Source: Clostridiales bacterium (GTDB lineage: Bacteria; Bacillota; Clostridia; Oscillospirales; Oscillospiraceae). From it: 10,557 nt of DNA. The notes below the pieces were generated by a model. The model saw nothing but the letters and a program-made list of their open reading frames with translations, did no database searches and was not told the origin of the DNA. Positions 1 to 6,490 of the stretch are shown piece by piece (the stretch's first letter is position 1; every line of letters starts with the position of its first letter). Location of the stretch: assembly GCA_019418525.1 (NCBI GenBank), contig DYBS01000064.1:1-10557 (forward strand). The letters are read 5' to 3'. The translations under genes and the position numbers were made by a program.

Positions 1-1047
1 AAAGACGGTGCAGCAGTCCTCATAGGGCAGGATGGAGGTCTCGAAGGTGTTGATCTTCCGGGCGATGGTGACGATCTCCTCCTTGTCCATGCCCACCACC
101 GGGCGCAGCACCGGCAGCGAGCAGGCCCCGCCGGTGAGGCGCATGGCCTCCATGGTCTGGCTGGCCACCTGGCCCAGGCTCTCGCCGGTGACGATGGCCC
201 CGGCCTTGATGCGCAGGGCCACCTTCTCCGCAATGCGCATCATAAAGCGGCGCATGAGGATGGTGAAGAGCTCCTCGGGGCACTTGCGGCGCAGTTCCTC
301 CTGAATGGCGGTGAAGGGCACCACATGGACGATGAGCCGTCCGCACCAGGGGGTGAGCAATTTCGCCAGGTCCAGCACCTTCTGCTTGGCCTCCTCGGAG
401 GTATAGGGGTAGGAGAAGAAGTGGACCATATCGAGAGCCAGGCCCCGCTTGGCCATCATCCAGGAGGCCACCGGGGAGTCGATGCCGCCGGACAGCAGGC
501 TCACCGCCCGGCCATTGACGCCGACCGGCAGGCCACCGGCGCCGGGCTCCGGGTCGGCGTGGACGTAGGCGGCGTTCTCCCGCACCTCCAGATAGACGGT
601 GAGCTCCGGGTGGTGCACGTCCACCTTCAGGTCGGGGTAGCGCTCGTCCAGCTCTCCGCCCACATACTGGGAGAGCTGGATGGAGGTCATGGGGAAGGTC
701 TTGTCGGCCCGCTTGGACTCCACCTTGAAGGTTTTGGCGCTGGAGAGCTTGTCGCCCAGATAGGAGCAGGCGGCCTCCACCATGGCGTCCTTGTCCTTGG
801 GACAGGCCAGGGCCCGGGACAGGCCCACCACGCCGAAGAGGCGCTTCATGGCCTCCCAGGCGCCGTCCAGGTCGCAGTTTTCGTCCAGGGGCTCCACGTA
901 CAGGATGGACTGCTTGGAGTACACCCGGAAGCGGCCGCAGGGGCGCAGGCGGCGCTGGGCGTTGGCGATGAGCTTATCTTCAAAGGTGTGCCGGTTCAGG
1001 CCCTTCAGAACCAGCTCTCCCAGCTTGAGCAGAATGATCTCTTCCAT
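1..1047 (-). CDS. thiI: tRNA 4-thiouridine synthetase ThiI (C-terminus off the left edge)
   Basis: ThiI is a cytoplasmic enzyme that adenylates U8 of tRNA and inserts sulfur to make 4-thiouridine; in many bacteria it also feeds sulfur to thiamine thiazole synthesis. The 349 visible residues start MEEIILLKLGELVLKG. They run through the N-terminal ferredoxin-like region, a THUMP domain (about residues 60-165, including SKRADKTFPMTS at 111-122) and the PP-loop ATP-binding motif SGGIDSP at 186-192. The reading frame is open to base 1 and ends in the typical ThiI stretch LPYEDCCTVF; Cys345/346 sit where the E. coli catalytic Cys344 region lies. Family members without a rhodanese domain are about 390-400 residues, so roughly 45 are missing. 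The start at 1047 is preceded by AGAGAGG (1057-1063) nine bases away. It lies 58 bases downstream of the lipid kinase on the same strand, so co-transcription is likely. No cysteine desulfurase, a frequent ThiI partner, is in the window. Confidence 0.95.
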   Translation of the reverse strand, partial: MEEIILLKLGELVLKGLNRHTFEDKLIANAQRRLRPCGRFRVYSKQSILYVEPLDENCDLDGAWEAMKRLFGVVGLSRALACPKDKDAMVEAACSYLGDKLSSAKTFKVESKRADKTFPMTSIQLSQYVGGELDERYPDLKVDVHHPELTVYLEVRENAAYVHADPEPGAGGLPVGVNGRAVSLLSGGIDSPVASWMMAKRGLALDMVHFFSYPYTSEEAKQKVLDLAKLLTPWCGRLIVHVVPFTAIQEELRRKCPEELFTILMRRFMMRIAEKVALRIKAGAIVTGESLGQVASQTMEAMRLTGGACSLPVLRPVVGMDKEEIVTIARKINTFETSILPYEDCCTVF

Positions 1048-1105
1048 CAATAAAAACCTCTCTTTTCGTTCTCGTACACGATATTCGACGCTCAGGGGCA
1101 GATCT

Positions 1106-1999
1106 TTATTTCCCGAATACGATGTCCACCGCCCGGGGCAGGTTCTCGATGACCGCCACCTTGTGGGCTCCGCCGAACTCCCCGTCCAGGGTCCAGGGCA
1201 TCTCTTCTGCACAGGAGACGGTCAGGCGGCTGGTGTGGAAGGTGGTGACCATGCTCCCGGCGGCGGCAGAGGCGGGCTGCATCAGCGCGCCGATGAGGCT
1301 CTGGAGCTGGGCGGCATTCTGGGGCTGGCGGACCAGCGCCACCTCAAAGAGCCCGTCGTCCAGCTTGACCTCCCGGCTGGGCATACTGCGGAAACCGCCC
1401 ACCGACACGGTGTTGCTCACCATACCGTAGAGGTACTCTCCCTCCTCGGTGCCGTTGTCGTGCTCCACCCGCAGCCGGTAGTGGGGCAGCGAGGGCAGCC
1501 GGGCCGCGCCCTCCAGCACGTAGGCCAGATGGCCAAACACATTCTTGAAGGCCTGGGGAGTGTCATAGGCCACGTCGGTAAAGGCGCCGAAGGCGGCCAC
1601 GTAGATGAAATGATCCCCATTGAAGCGGCCCAGATCCACCGCCCGGGGCACGCCGGCAGCGGCGGTCTCGATCTTCCCGGCCACACTGCGGGGCAGGTGG
1701 AGGTTGCGGGAGAAATCGTTGGTGGTGCCGGTGGGCAGGTAGCCCACGGCGGGGCGCTCCGGCAGCTCCATCAGGCCGGAGATCACCTCGTGGAGGGTGC
1801 CGTCTCCGCCGCAGCACACCACACGCTCATACTGTCCGCCCAGCTTCCGGGCCGCCTCGACGGCGTCGGCCTTGCCCTGGGTGGGGTAGGCCGTCACCAG
1901 CCAGCCCGCCTTGGTAAAGGTGTCCAGGGCCTGGGACAGCCAGTGGAGGGCCTTGCCCTTTCCGGCGTGTGGATTGTAAATGTAGAGTAAGGGTCTCAT
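1106..1999 (-). CDS. Diacylglycerol/lipid kinase, YegS/DgkB (DAGK catalytic) family
   Basis: This 297-residue soluble protein belongs to the bacterial lipid kinase family that phosphorylates diacylglycerol or related lipids at the inner face of the membrane using ATP. The N-terminal DAGK catalytic domain shows YNPHAGKGKA (8-17), the nucleotide-binding GGDGT at 64-68 and PTGTTNDF at 89-96. The C-terminal beta-sandwich half carries the usual DDGLFEV and WTLDGE motifs. Length matches the family (about 290-310). The start at 1999 is supported by AGAAGGA (2010-2016) ten bases upstream and a good promoter (2033-2060). It is first in a two-gene minus-strand unit with thiI. Whether the substrate is diacylglycerol (DgkB role in recycling lipids from lipoteichoic acid synthesis) or another lipid cannot be told from sequence, so no gene symbol is given. 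Confidence 0.92.
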   Translation of the reverse strand: MRPLLYIYNPHAGKGKALHWLSQALDTFTKAGWLVTAYPTQGKADAVEAARKLGGQYERVVCCGGDGTLHEVISGLMELPERPAVGYLPTGTTNDFSRNLHLPRSVAGKIETAAAGVPRAVDLGRFNGDHFIYVAAFGAFTDVAYDTPQAFKNVFGHLAYVLEGAARLPSLPHYRLRVEHDNGTEEGEYLYGMVSNTVSVGGFRSMPSREVKLDDGLFEVALVRQPQNAAQLQSLIGALMQPASAAAGSMVTTFHTSRLTVSCAEEMPWTLDGEFGGAHKVAVIENLPRAVDIVFGK

Positions 2000-2009
2000 A
2001 CGGTATCCG

Positions 2010-2016
2010 TCCTTCT
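2010..2016 (-). promoter_or_regulatory. Ribosome binding site of the lipid kinase
   Basis: On the minus strand this reads AGAAGGA, ten bases before the ATG at 1999; it supports that start. Confidence 0.6.
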
Positions 2017-2032
2017 GAGGAAAGTATTATAC

Positions 2033-2060
2033 ATTATACAAGAACAGAAGAAAAAAACAA
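2033..2060 (-). promoter_or_regulatory. Sigma-A type promoter for the lipid kinase-thiI unit
   Basis: On the minus strand, TTGTTT (2055-2060) is followed after 16 bases by a perfect TATAAT (2033-2038). A second TATAAT lies at 2026-2031 but has no -35 at usable distance. The region sits just upstream of the kinase ribosome binding site, which gives a short leader. Read by eye against the housekeeping consensus. Confidence 0.65.
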
Positions 2061-2104
2061 TGGCATTTTGTAAACAAAACGGCGGAAAGAGGCCTCTGGC
2101 CCTC

Positions 2105-2133
2105 TTGCAATCGGGGCGAAAATTTATTACAAT
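2105..2133 (+). promoter_or_regulatory. Sigma-A type promoter for azlCD
   Basis: TTGCAA (2105-2110) and TACAAT (2128-2133) are separated by exactly 17 bases. It faces azlC and implies a start of transcription near 2140 and a leader of about 160 bases, long for a bacterial mRNA. It is divergent from the lipid kinase promoter 45 bases away. Confidence 0.6.
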
Positions 2134-2195
2134 GTTTCCAATGCGCCAGGGGGAAAAAGCGGAAAGGGACCGGTTTTTTCGGGGGTGTGGTCGGT

Positions 2196-2213
2196 AATAA
2201 GTGGATGCTTATT
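2196..2213. promoter_or_regulatory. Dyad in the azlC leader (AATAAG-N6-CTTATT)
   Basis: AATAAG (2196-2201) and CTTATT (2208-2213) form a perfect 6-bp inverted repeat with a 6-base spacer, about 55 bases downstream of the predicted transcription start. It could be an operator or a weak mRNA hairpin. azlCD operons are often controlled by Lrp/AsnC-type regulators, but no such gene is visible here. The rest of 2000-2298 holds the two divergent promoters and no further gene that I can support. Confidence 0.3.
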
Positions 2214-2298
2214 CATCAACACGGAAAACCTTGCACGCAGTCCGGCCAGGGCGGGACCCCGGCGGAGTTCATTTTTTCACGCGAGAAGGGATACAATC

Positions 2299-3027
2299 AT
2301 GGACCGTAAAGCTCTGGCCGCCGCCTTTCCGGTGACCGTCCCGGTCCTCATGGGGTATCTGGCCATCGGCATCGCCTTTGGCTTCATGCTCCAGGCCGTG
2401 GGGTACAATTTCATCTGGGCGTTTTTCATGAGCCTGTCCATCTACGCCGGCTCGGGGCAGTACCTGGGGGTGAGCCTGCTGAGCACCGGCGCCACGCTGG
2501 GTACGGTGGCGCTGATGACCCTCATCATTAATTTCCGCCACCTGGTCTACGGCCTGTCCATGCTGGAGAAATTCCGGGGCATGGGGATACGCAAGCTCTA
2601 CATGATCTTCTCTCTCACCGATGAGACCTATGCCCTGCTCTCTTCGGCCCAGGCCCCGGTGGGGGTAAATCCCAAGAACTTTTATTTTTCCATCGCCCTG
2701 CTGGACCAGTCCTACTGGATCCTGGGCTCGGTGATCGGCGCGGTGGCGGGGGCGGTGATCCCCATCGACACCACCGGTATCGACTTTGCCATGACCGCTC
2801 TCTTTGTGGTCATCGCCGTGGAGCAGTGGGAGACGTACCGCTCCCACCTGCCCGCCCTGCTGGGGGCGGGGGCCACACTGGTGAGCCTGCTGCTGGTGGG
2901 GGCGGAGAACATGCTCCTCCCCGCCCTGGCCATCATCGTGGTGGCGCTGCTCTTGCTGCGGGGGCGGCTGGATGAGAAAGGGACCGCCGTGTCCCAAAAA
3001 GACAGAGAGGAGGATGCGGTATGCTGA
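2299..3027 (+). CDS. azlC: AzlC, large subunit of branched-chain amino acid exporter
   Basis: AzlC and AzlD together form a membrane exporter for branched-chain amino acids; loss of its repression gives azaleucine resistance in Bacillus subtilis. The 242-residue protein is strongly hydrophobic, with several membrane segments (for example about 12-34, 38-60, 64-78, 140-156, 163-175, 187-222). It carries the family landmarks SIYAGSGQY (47-55), the conserved NFRHLVYG (78-85), TDETYAL (107-113) and DQSYWILGS (136-144). Length is normal (about 230-250). An in-frame GTG at 2185 would add 38 residues, but they do not resemble the family; the ATG at 2299 follows GAGAAGGG with eight bases of spacing and gives the expected N-terminus. 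The stop overlaps the azlD start, implying translational coupling. The charged tail after residue 220 is probably cytoplasmic. Confidence 0.93.
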   Translation: MDRKALAAAFPVTVPVLMGYLAIGIAFGFMLQAVGYNFIWAFFMSLSIYAGSGQYLGVSLLSTGATLGTVALMTLIINFRHLVYGLSMLEKFRGMGIRKLYMIFSLTDETYALLSSAQAPVGVNPKNFYFSIALLDQSYWILGSVIGAVAGAVIPIDTTGIDFAMTALFVVIAVEQWETYRSHLPALLGAGATLVSLLLVGAENMLLPALAIIVVALLLLRGRLDEKGTAVSQKDREEDAVC

Positions 3028-3389
3028 CCCCCATGCAGGCGGTGGCCTCCATCGCGGTGATGGCGGTGGTGACCTTCCTCACCCGGGCCCTCCCCTTCCT
3101 GCTCTTTGACCGGGGGGGCCATCCCCCCAAGCTGGTGCTCTACCTGGGGCGGGTGCTGCCGCCGGCCATCATTGCCATGCTCATCGTGTACTGCCTGCGG
3201 GGGGTGTCCTTCGTTGGACTGGGGAGCTGGCTGCCCCCGCTGGTGTCGGTGGTGCTGGTGGTGGTGCTCCACCTGTGGAAGCACAACAATCTGCTGTCCA
3301 TCTTCGGCGGCACCATCTTTTATATGGTGCTGGTCCAGGCGGTGGACTGGCAGGCCGTGGAGGACACCATCCGGGTGTTTTTCAACTGA
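3021..3389 (+). CDS. azlD: AzlD, small subunit of branched-chain amino acid exporter
   Basis: This is a small integral membrane partner of AzlC. The 122-residue product has about four hydrophobic segments (about 6-29, 43-60, 67-84, 93-108) and the family signature TRALPFLLF (21-29) followed by GRVLPPAIIAML (43-54). The ATG at 3021 lies within the end of azlC (ATGCTGA), and a strong GAGGAGG (3007-3013) sits seven bases before it, inside azlC. This arrangement is typical of azlCD and indicates one mRNA and equal synthesis. It is slightly longer than many AzlD proteins (about 100-110) but complete. A terminator follows within 20 bases, so azlCD is its own transcription unit and is not linked to the downstream purine-type cluster. 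Confidence 0.93.
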   Translation: MLTPMQAVASIAVMAVVTFLTRALPFLLFDRGGHPPKLVLYLGRVLPPAIIAMLIVYCLRGVSFVGLGSWLPPLVSVVLVVVLHLWKHNNLLSIFGGTIFYMVLVQAVDWQAVEDTIRVFFN

Positions 3390-3405
3390 AAATTGGTACC
3401 CCCTG

Positions 3406-3445
3406 CCGGCGCGCTGCGGACCTTGCGGCGCGCCGGTTTTCTTTT
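3406..3445 (+). terminator. Rho-independent terminator after azlD
   Basis: A perfect 9-bp arm pair CCGGCGCGC / GCGCGCCGG (3406-3414 and 3428-3436) can extend inward by three pairs including one T-G wobble. It is followed at once by TTTTCTTTT (3437-3445). It closes the azlCD unit and insulates the next operon. Confidence 0.9.
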
Positions 3446-3602
3446 GCCTGCGGACAGGGGACACCTTACAAAAATTTTGTATTTTGGGCCATAACTTTAT
3501 AGATTAAAGACAAGGAACAGAGAGAAAAATTTCACATTCTAGGCAAACTGCACAAAACTAAAAAACTATTTTAGTAACAATAAAAAATTTTTAGATTTCG
3601 TC
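3446..3602. promoter_or_regulatory. AT-rich regulatory island with dyads upstream of dpaL
   Basis: No gene is visible here. The stretch is strikingly AT-rich compared with its surroundings. It holds TACAAAA-A-TTTTGTA (3467-3481), the perfect dyad ACTAAAA-N5-TTTTAGT (3557-3575), and TAAAAAATTTTTA (3581-3593) abutting the dpaL -35 box. The 19-base dyad, centred about 40 bases upstream of the -35, is placed like an activator site; the A/T tract next to the -35 could act as an UP element. The binding protein is unknown. Confidence 0.45.
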
Positions 3603-3630
3603 TTGACTTCTAATTGGAATATGGTATGAT
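3603..3630 (+). promoter_or_regulatory. Promoter of the dpaL-ygeY-ygeW-arcC operon
   Basis: TTGACT (3603-3608) and TATGAT (3625-3630) are 16 bases apart, and TG at 3622-3623 forms an extended -10 (TGGTATGAT). Transcription should start near 3637, giving a leader of about 60 bases. Confidence 0.75.
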
Positions 3631-3642
3631 GGTTCCAGTAAC

Positions 3643-3680
3643 GCGGGTGGACAGGCCCGCATGGGATCTCTTATTTTTTT
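3643..3680 (+). promoter_or_regulatory. Leader hairpin and T-rich tract before dpaL
   Basis: GCGGG (3643-3647) and CCCGC (3656-3660) can pair around an 8-base loop just after the predicted transcription start. A T-rich stretch, TTATTTTTTT (3671-3680), comes ten bases later. The gap between stem and T-run makes it a poor classical terminator; it may be a leader stem that affects stability or a weak attenuator. No known riboswitch core was recognised. Confidence 0.25.
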
Positions 3681-3698
3681 ACGGAGGCGAGCAGTAAA

Positions 3699-4949
3699 AT
3701 GGAGATGGAACAGATCAAGTGGGTACGCAATGAGCTGCCCAAGAGCGAGGACAAATGGCTGGATGTCATGTCCCTGGAGAACGTGGCCAAGGCCCGCGCC
3801 TTCCACAGCAGCTTCCCCCAGTATTCCATCACTCCCCTGGATAACCTCAAGGGGATGGCCAACTACATGGGCGTGGCCGGCGTGTATGTGAAGAACGAGT
3901 CCTACCGCTTCGGCCTCAATGCCTTCAAGGTGCTGGGCGGCTCCTTCGCCATGGCCCGGTACATCGCCCAGAAGATGGGCAAGGACGTCAGCGAGATGAC
4001 CTATGACTACCTGACCAGTGACAAGCTGCGCCAGGAGTTCGGCCAGGCCACCTTCTTCACCGCCACCGACGGCAACCACGGCCGCGGCGTGGCGTGGGCC
4101 GCCAAGAAGCTGGGCCAGAAGGCAGTCGTCCACATGCCCAAGGGCAGCGTCAAGAGCCGCTTCGACAACATCGCCAAGGAGGGCGCCACCGTCACCATCG
4201 AGGAGGTCAACTACGACGACTGCGTGCGTATGGCCGCCGCTGAGGCCGACCAGTGCGAGAACGGCGTCATTGTCCAGGACACCGCCTGGGAGGGCTATGA
4301 GGACATCCCCTCCTGGATCATGCAGGGCTACGGCACCATGGCCGCTGAGGCCGCCGAGCAGCTGCGCCAGATCGGCGTCAACCGCCCCACCCACATCTTC
4401 GTCCAGGCCGGCGTGGGCTCCCTGGCCGGCGCGGTGCAGGGCTACTTCGCCAACCTCTTCCCCAACGATCCCCCCAAGGTGGTCATTATGGAGACCGCCG
4501 CGGCCGACTGCCTCTACAAGGGCGCTGTGGCCAAGGACGGCAACCCCCGCATCGTCACCGGTGACCTGACCACCATCATGGCGGGCCTGGCCTGCGGCGA
4601 GCCCAACATCATCGGCTGGGACATCCTGCGCAACCACTCCGCCGCCTTCACCTCCTGCCCCGACTGGGTGTCCGCCAAGGGCATGCGCATGCTCGCCAAC
4701 CCCGTCCACGGCGATCCCGTGGTGATCTCCGGCGAGTCCGGCGCCGTGGGCATGGGCTGCCTGGACGCCATCATGCACGACGAGAAGTACAAGGAGCTGC
4801 GGGATTACCTGGGCCTGGACCGCTTCAGCCAGGTGCTGATGATCTCCACCGAGGGCGACACCGATCCCGAGAAGTACCGCCGCATCGTGTGGGACGGCGA
4901 GGTGTGCACCGACACCACCCCCATGGGCCACGTGGAATCCAAGAGCTAA
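3699..4949 (+). CDS. dpaL: Diaminopropionate ammonia-lyase (YgeX/DpaL)
   Basis: This PLP-dependent fold-type II enzyme of the cytoplasm cleaves 2,3-diaminopropionate to pyruvate and two ammonia. The 416-residue product matches the family length (about 400). The PLP lysine is Lys77 in NAFKVLGGSFA. The conserved ATDGNHGRG lies at 122-130 and DTAWEGY at 194-200; Asp124 and Asp194 appear to correspond to the two catalytic aspartates described for the E. coli/Salmonella enzymes. The glycine-rich phosphate-binding loop QAGVGSLAGAV is at 236-246. The start at 3699 follows GGAGG (3683-3687) with 11 bases of spacing; Met3 would be 17 bases away and is less likely. It is first in an operon with ygeY, ygeW and arcC, the same companions as in E. 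coli ygeWXY-yqeA. Codon use is strongly biased to G/C-ending codons, suggesting high expression. In this context diaminopropionate is probably the last carbon intermediate of purine or ureide breakdown. Confidence 0.95.
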   Translation: MEMEQIKWVRNELPKSEDKWLDVMSLENVAKARAFHSSFPQYSITPLDNLKGMANYMGVAGVYVKNESYRFGLNAFKVLGGSFAMARYIAQKMGKDVSEMTYDYLTSDKLRQEFGQATFFTATDGNHGRGVAWAAKKLGQKAVVHMPKGSVKSRFDNIAKEGATVTIEEVNYDDCVRMAAAEADQCENGVIVQDTAWEGYEDIPSWIMQGYGTMAAEAAEQLRQIGVNRPTHIFVQAGVGSLAGAVQGYFANLFPNDPPKVVIMETAAADCLYKGAVAKDGNPRIVTGDLTTIMAGLACGEPNIIGWDILRNHSAAFTSCPDWVSAKGMRMLANPVHGDPVVISGESGAVGMGCLDAIMHDEKYKELRDYLGLDRFSQVLMISTEGDTDPEKYRRIVWDGEVCTDTTPMGHVESKS

Positions 4950-4990
4950 ACCGCTGCGGAGCGATATCCGCATAAAATAACAGATAAAAT

Positions 4991-4995
4991 GGAGG
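4991..4995 (+). promoter_or_regulatory. Ribosome binding site that decides the ygeY start
   Basis: GGAGG lies inside the first codons of an upstream in-frame ATG (4989) and eight bases before the ATG at 5004. This favours 5004 as the true start, because a ribosome cannot use a site that overlaps its own start codon. Confidence 0.75.
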
Positions 4996-5003
4996 AATCA
5001 GCC

Positions 5004-6395
5004 ATGGATTATGAGAAGATTAAAGCTGCTGCCGAAGGTTACAAGGCCGACATGACCCGCTTCCTGCGGGAAATGATTTCCCACCCCAGCGAGAGCTGCG
5101 AGGAGAAGGAAGTTGTGGCCTGCATCAAGGCTGAGATGGAGAAGCTGGGCTACGACGAGGTCGAGGTGGACGGTCTGGGCAACATCATCGGCTGGATGGG
5201 CAAGGGCGACAAGATCATCGCCTTCGACTCCCACATCGACACCGTGGGCATCGGCAACATCAACAACTGGGAGCACGACCCCTACAAGGGCTACGAGGAT
5301 GACGAGGTCATCTACGGCCGCGGCGGCTCCGACCAGGAGGGCGGCATGGCTTCCGCCACCTACGGCGCCAAGATCATGAAGGACCTGGGCCTGATTCCCG
5401 AGGGCTACAAGATCATGGTCGTGGGCTCCGTGCAGGAAGAGGACTGCGACGGCATGTGCTGGCAGTACATCGTCAACAAGTTCTTCCCCGCCAAGGGCAT
5501 CAAGAAGGAGCAGGTCGAGTTCGTGGTCTCCACCGAGCCCACCGACGGCGGCATCTATCGCGGCCACCGCGGCCGTATGGAGATCCGCGTGGACGTGAAG
5601 GGCGTGTCCTGCCACGGCTCCGCCCCCGAGCGCGGCGATAACGCCATCTACAAGATGGCGGACATTCTCCAGGATGTCCGCGCCCTGAACGAGAACGACG
5701 ACGCCGACTCCACCGAGATCAAGGGCCTTGTGAAGATGCTCAACCCCAAGTACAACCCCGAGCACTACGAGGATGCCCGCTTCCTGGGCCGCGGCACCTG
5801 CACCACCTCCCAGATCTTCTACACCTCCCCCAGCCGCTGCGCTGTGGCTGACTCCTGCTCCATCTCCATCGACCGCCGCATGACCGCCGGCGAGACCTGG
5901 GATTCCTGCCTGGAGGAGATCCGTCAGCTGCCCCACGTCAAGCAGTACGGCGACGACGTGAAGGTCTCCATGTACATGTATGACCGTCCCTCCTGGACCG
6001 GCGAGGTCTATGAGACTGAGGCCTACTTCCCCACCTGGATCAACAAGGAGAACGCCGCTCACGTCCAGGCTCTGGCCGACGCCCACCACGCTCTCTTCGG
6101 CGAGGAGCGCATCGGGCCCGACGGCGCCATGCACCTGCGTCACCGTCCTCTGATCGACAAGTGGACCTTCTCCACCAACGGCGTGGCCATCCAGGGCCGT
6201 TACGGCATCCCCTGCGTGGGCTTCGGCCCCGGCGCCGAGTCCCAGGCTCACGCCCCCAACGAGATCACCTGGAAGAAGGACCTGGTGACCTGCGCCGCCC
6301 TGTATGCCGCCGTGCCCGGCCTGTACAAGGAGGAGAACAAGACCGCTGACGTGACTCAGTTCCGCGCCGGCAAGACCAACAACGACATTAAGTAA
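5004..6395 (+). CDS. ygeY: YgeY, M20-family metallohydrolase of the purine/selenium-associated cluster
   Basis: YgeY is a cytoplasmic M20-family hydrolase (relatives: ArgE, DapE, allantoate and N-carbamoyl amidohydrolases). It is catalogued as a putative selenium metabolism hydrolase because it travels with selenium-dependent molybdenum hydroxylases. The 463-residue protein retains the full two-metal site: His77 and Asp79 in SHIDT, Asp110 in GGSDQEGG, the Glu145-Glu146 pair (general base and ligand) in VQEED, Glu178 in STEPTDG, and His416 in QAHAPNE. The lid/dimerisation domain spans about 190-330 and includes SCHGSAPERGDNA (202-214). No in-frame TGA is present, so it is not a selenoprotein. 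It starts 54 bases after dpaL. In this setting the likely substrate is an N-acyl or N-carbamoyl diaminopropionate that it hydrolyses before DpaL acts; a peptide substrate is less likely. The precise reaction is inference. Confidence 0.92.
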   Translation: MDYEKIKAAAEGYKADMTRFLREMISHPSESCEEKEVVACIKAEMEKLGYDEVEVDGLGNIIGWMGKGDKIIAFDSHIDTVGIGNINNWEHDPYKGYEDDEVIYGRGGSDQEGGMASATYGAKIMKDLGLIPEGYKIMVVGSVQEEDCDGMCWQYIVNKFFPAKGIKKEQVEFVVSTEPTDGGIYRGHRGRMEIRVDVKGVSCHGSAPERGDNAIYKMADILQDVRALNENDDADSTEIKGLVKMLNPKYNPEHYEDARFLGRGTCTTSQIFYTSPSRCAVADSCSISIDRRMTAGETWDSCLEEIRQLPHVKQYGDDVKVSMYMYDRPSWTGEVYETEAYFPTWINKENAAHVQALADAHHALFGEERIGPDGAMHLRHRPLIDKWTFSTNGVAIQGRYGIPCVGFGPGAESQAHAPNEITWKKDLVTCAALYAAVPGLYKEENKTADVTQFRAGKTNNDIK

Positions 6396-6411
6396 TTGAC
6401 CCCTTTCCATC

Positions 6412-6443
6412 GCGTCTGCCCCGCCCTGCGGCGGGGTGGACGC
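6412..6443 (+). other. GC-rich intercistronic stem-loop between ygeY and ygeW
   Basis: The arms GCGTCTGCCCCGCC (6412-6425) and GGCGGGGTGGACGC (6430-6443) form a 14-bp stem with two internal G-U wobbles and a CTGC loop. No T-run follows (next bases ACCCCCTAAC). It resembles an mRNA-stabilising or processing element more than a terminator. Confidence 0.7.
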
Positions 6444-6474
6444 ACCCCCTAACGTTGGAAATCAAATAAAATAT

Positions 6475-6481
6475 AAAGGAG
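6475..6481 (+). promoter_or_regulatory. Ribosome binding site that decides the ygeW start
   Basis: AAAGGAG ends three bases before an ATG at 6485 but nine bases before the in-frame ATG at 6491. The spacing favours 6491. Confidence 0.65.
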
Positions 6482-6490
6482 ATCATGAAT

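Noticed and set aside
325..1990. Plus-strand open frames of 242 and 402 codons opposite thiI and the lipid kinase
   Set aside because: The minus-strand frames carry clear PP-loop, THUMP and DAGK kinase motifs; the plus-strand products are repetitive and match no family.
2185..2298. N-terminal extension of azlC from a GTG at 2185
   Set aside because: The added residues are not AzlC-like, the GTG has no ribosome site, and the ATG at 2299 has one at normal spacing.
3637..3698. Riboswitch in the dpaL leader (purine, xanthine or guanidine type)
   Set aside because: The leader is only about 60 bases and shows one short hairpin; none of the conserved cores of these riboswitches could be found by eye. 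A covariance-model search would settle it.
5004..6395. YgeY as a selenoprotein, given its selenium-associated family name
   Set aside because: There is no in-frame TGA and no SECIS-like structure is needed; the association is with selenium-dependent partner enzymes, not selenocysteine in YgeY.
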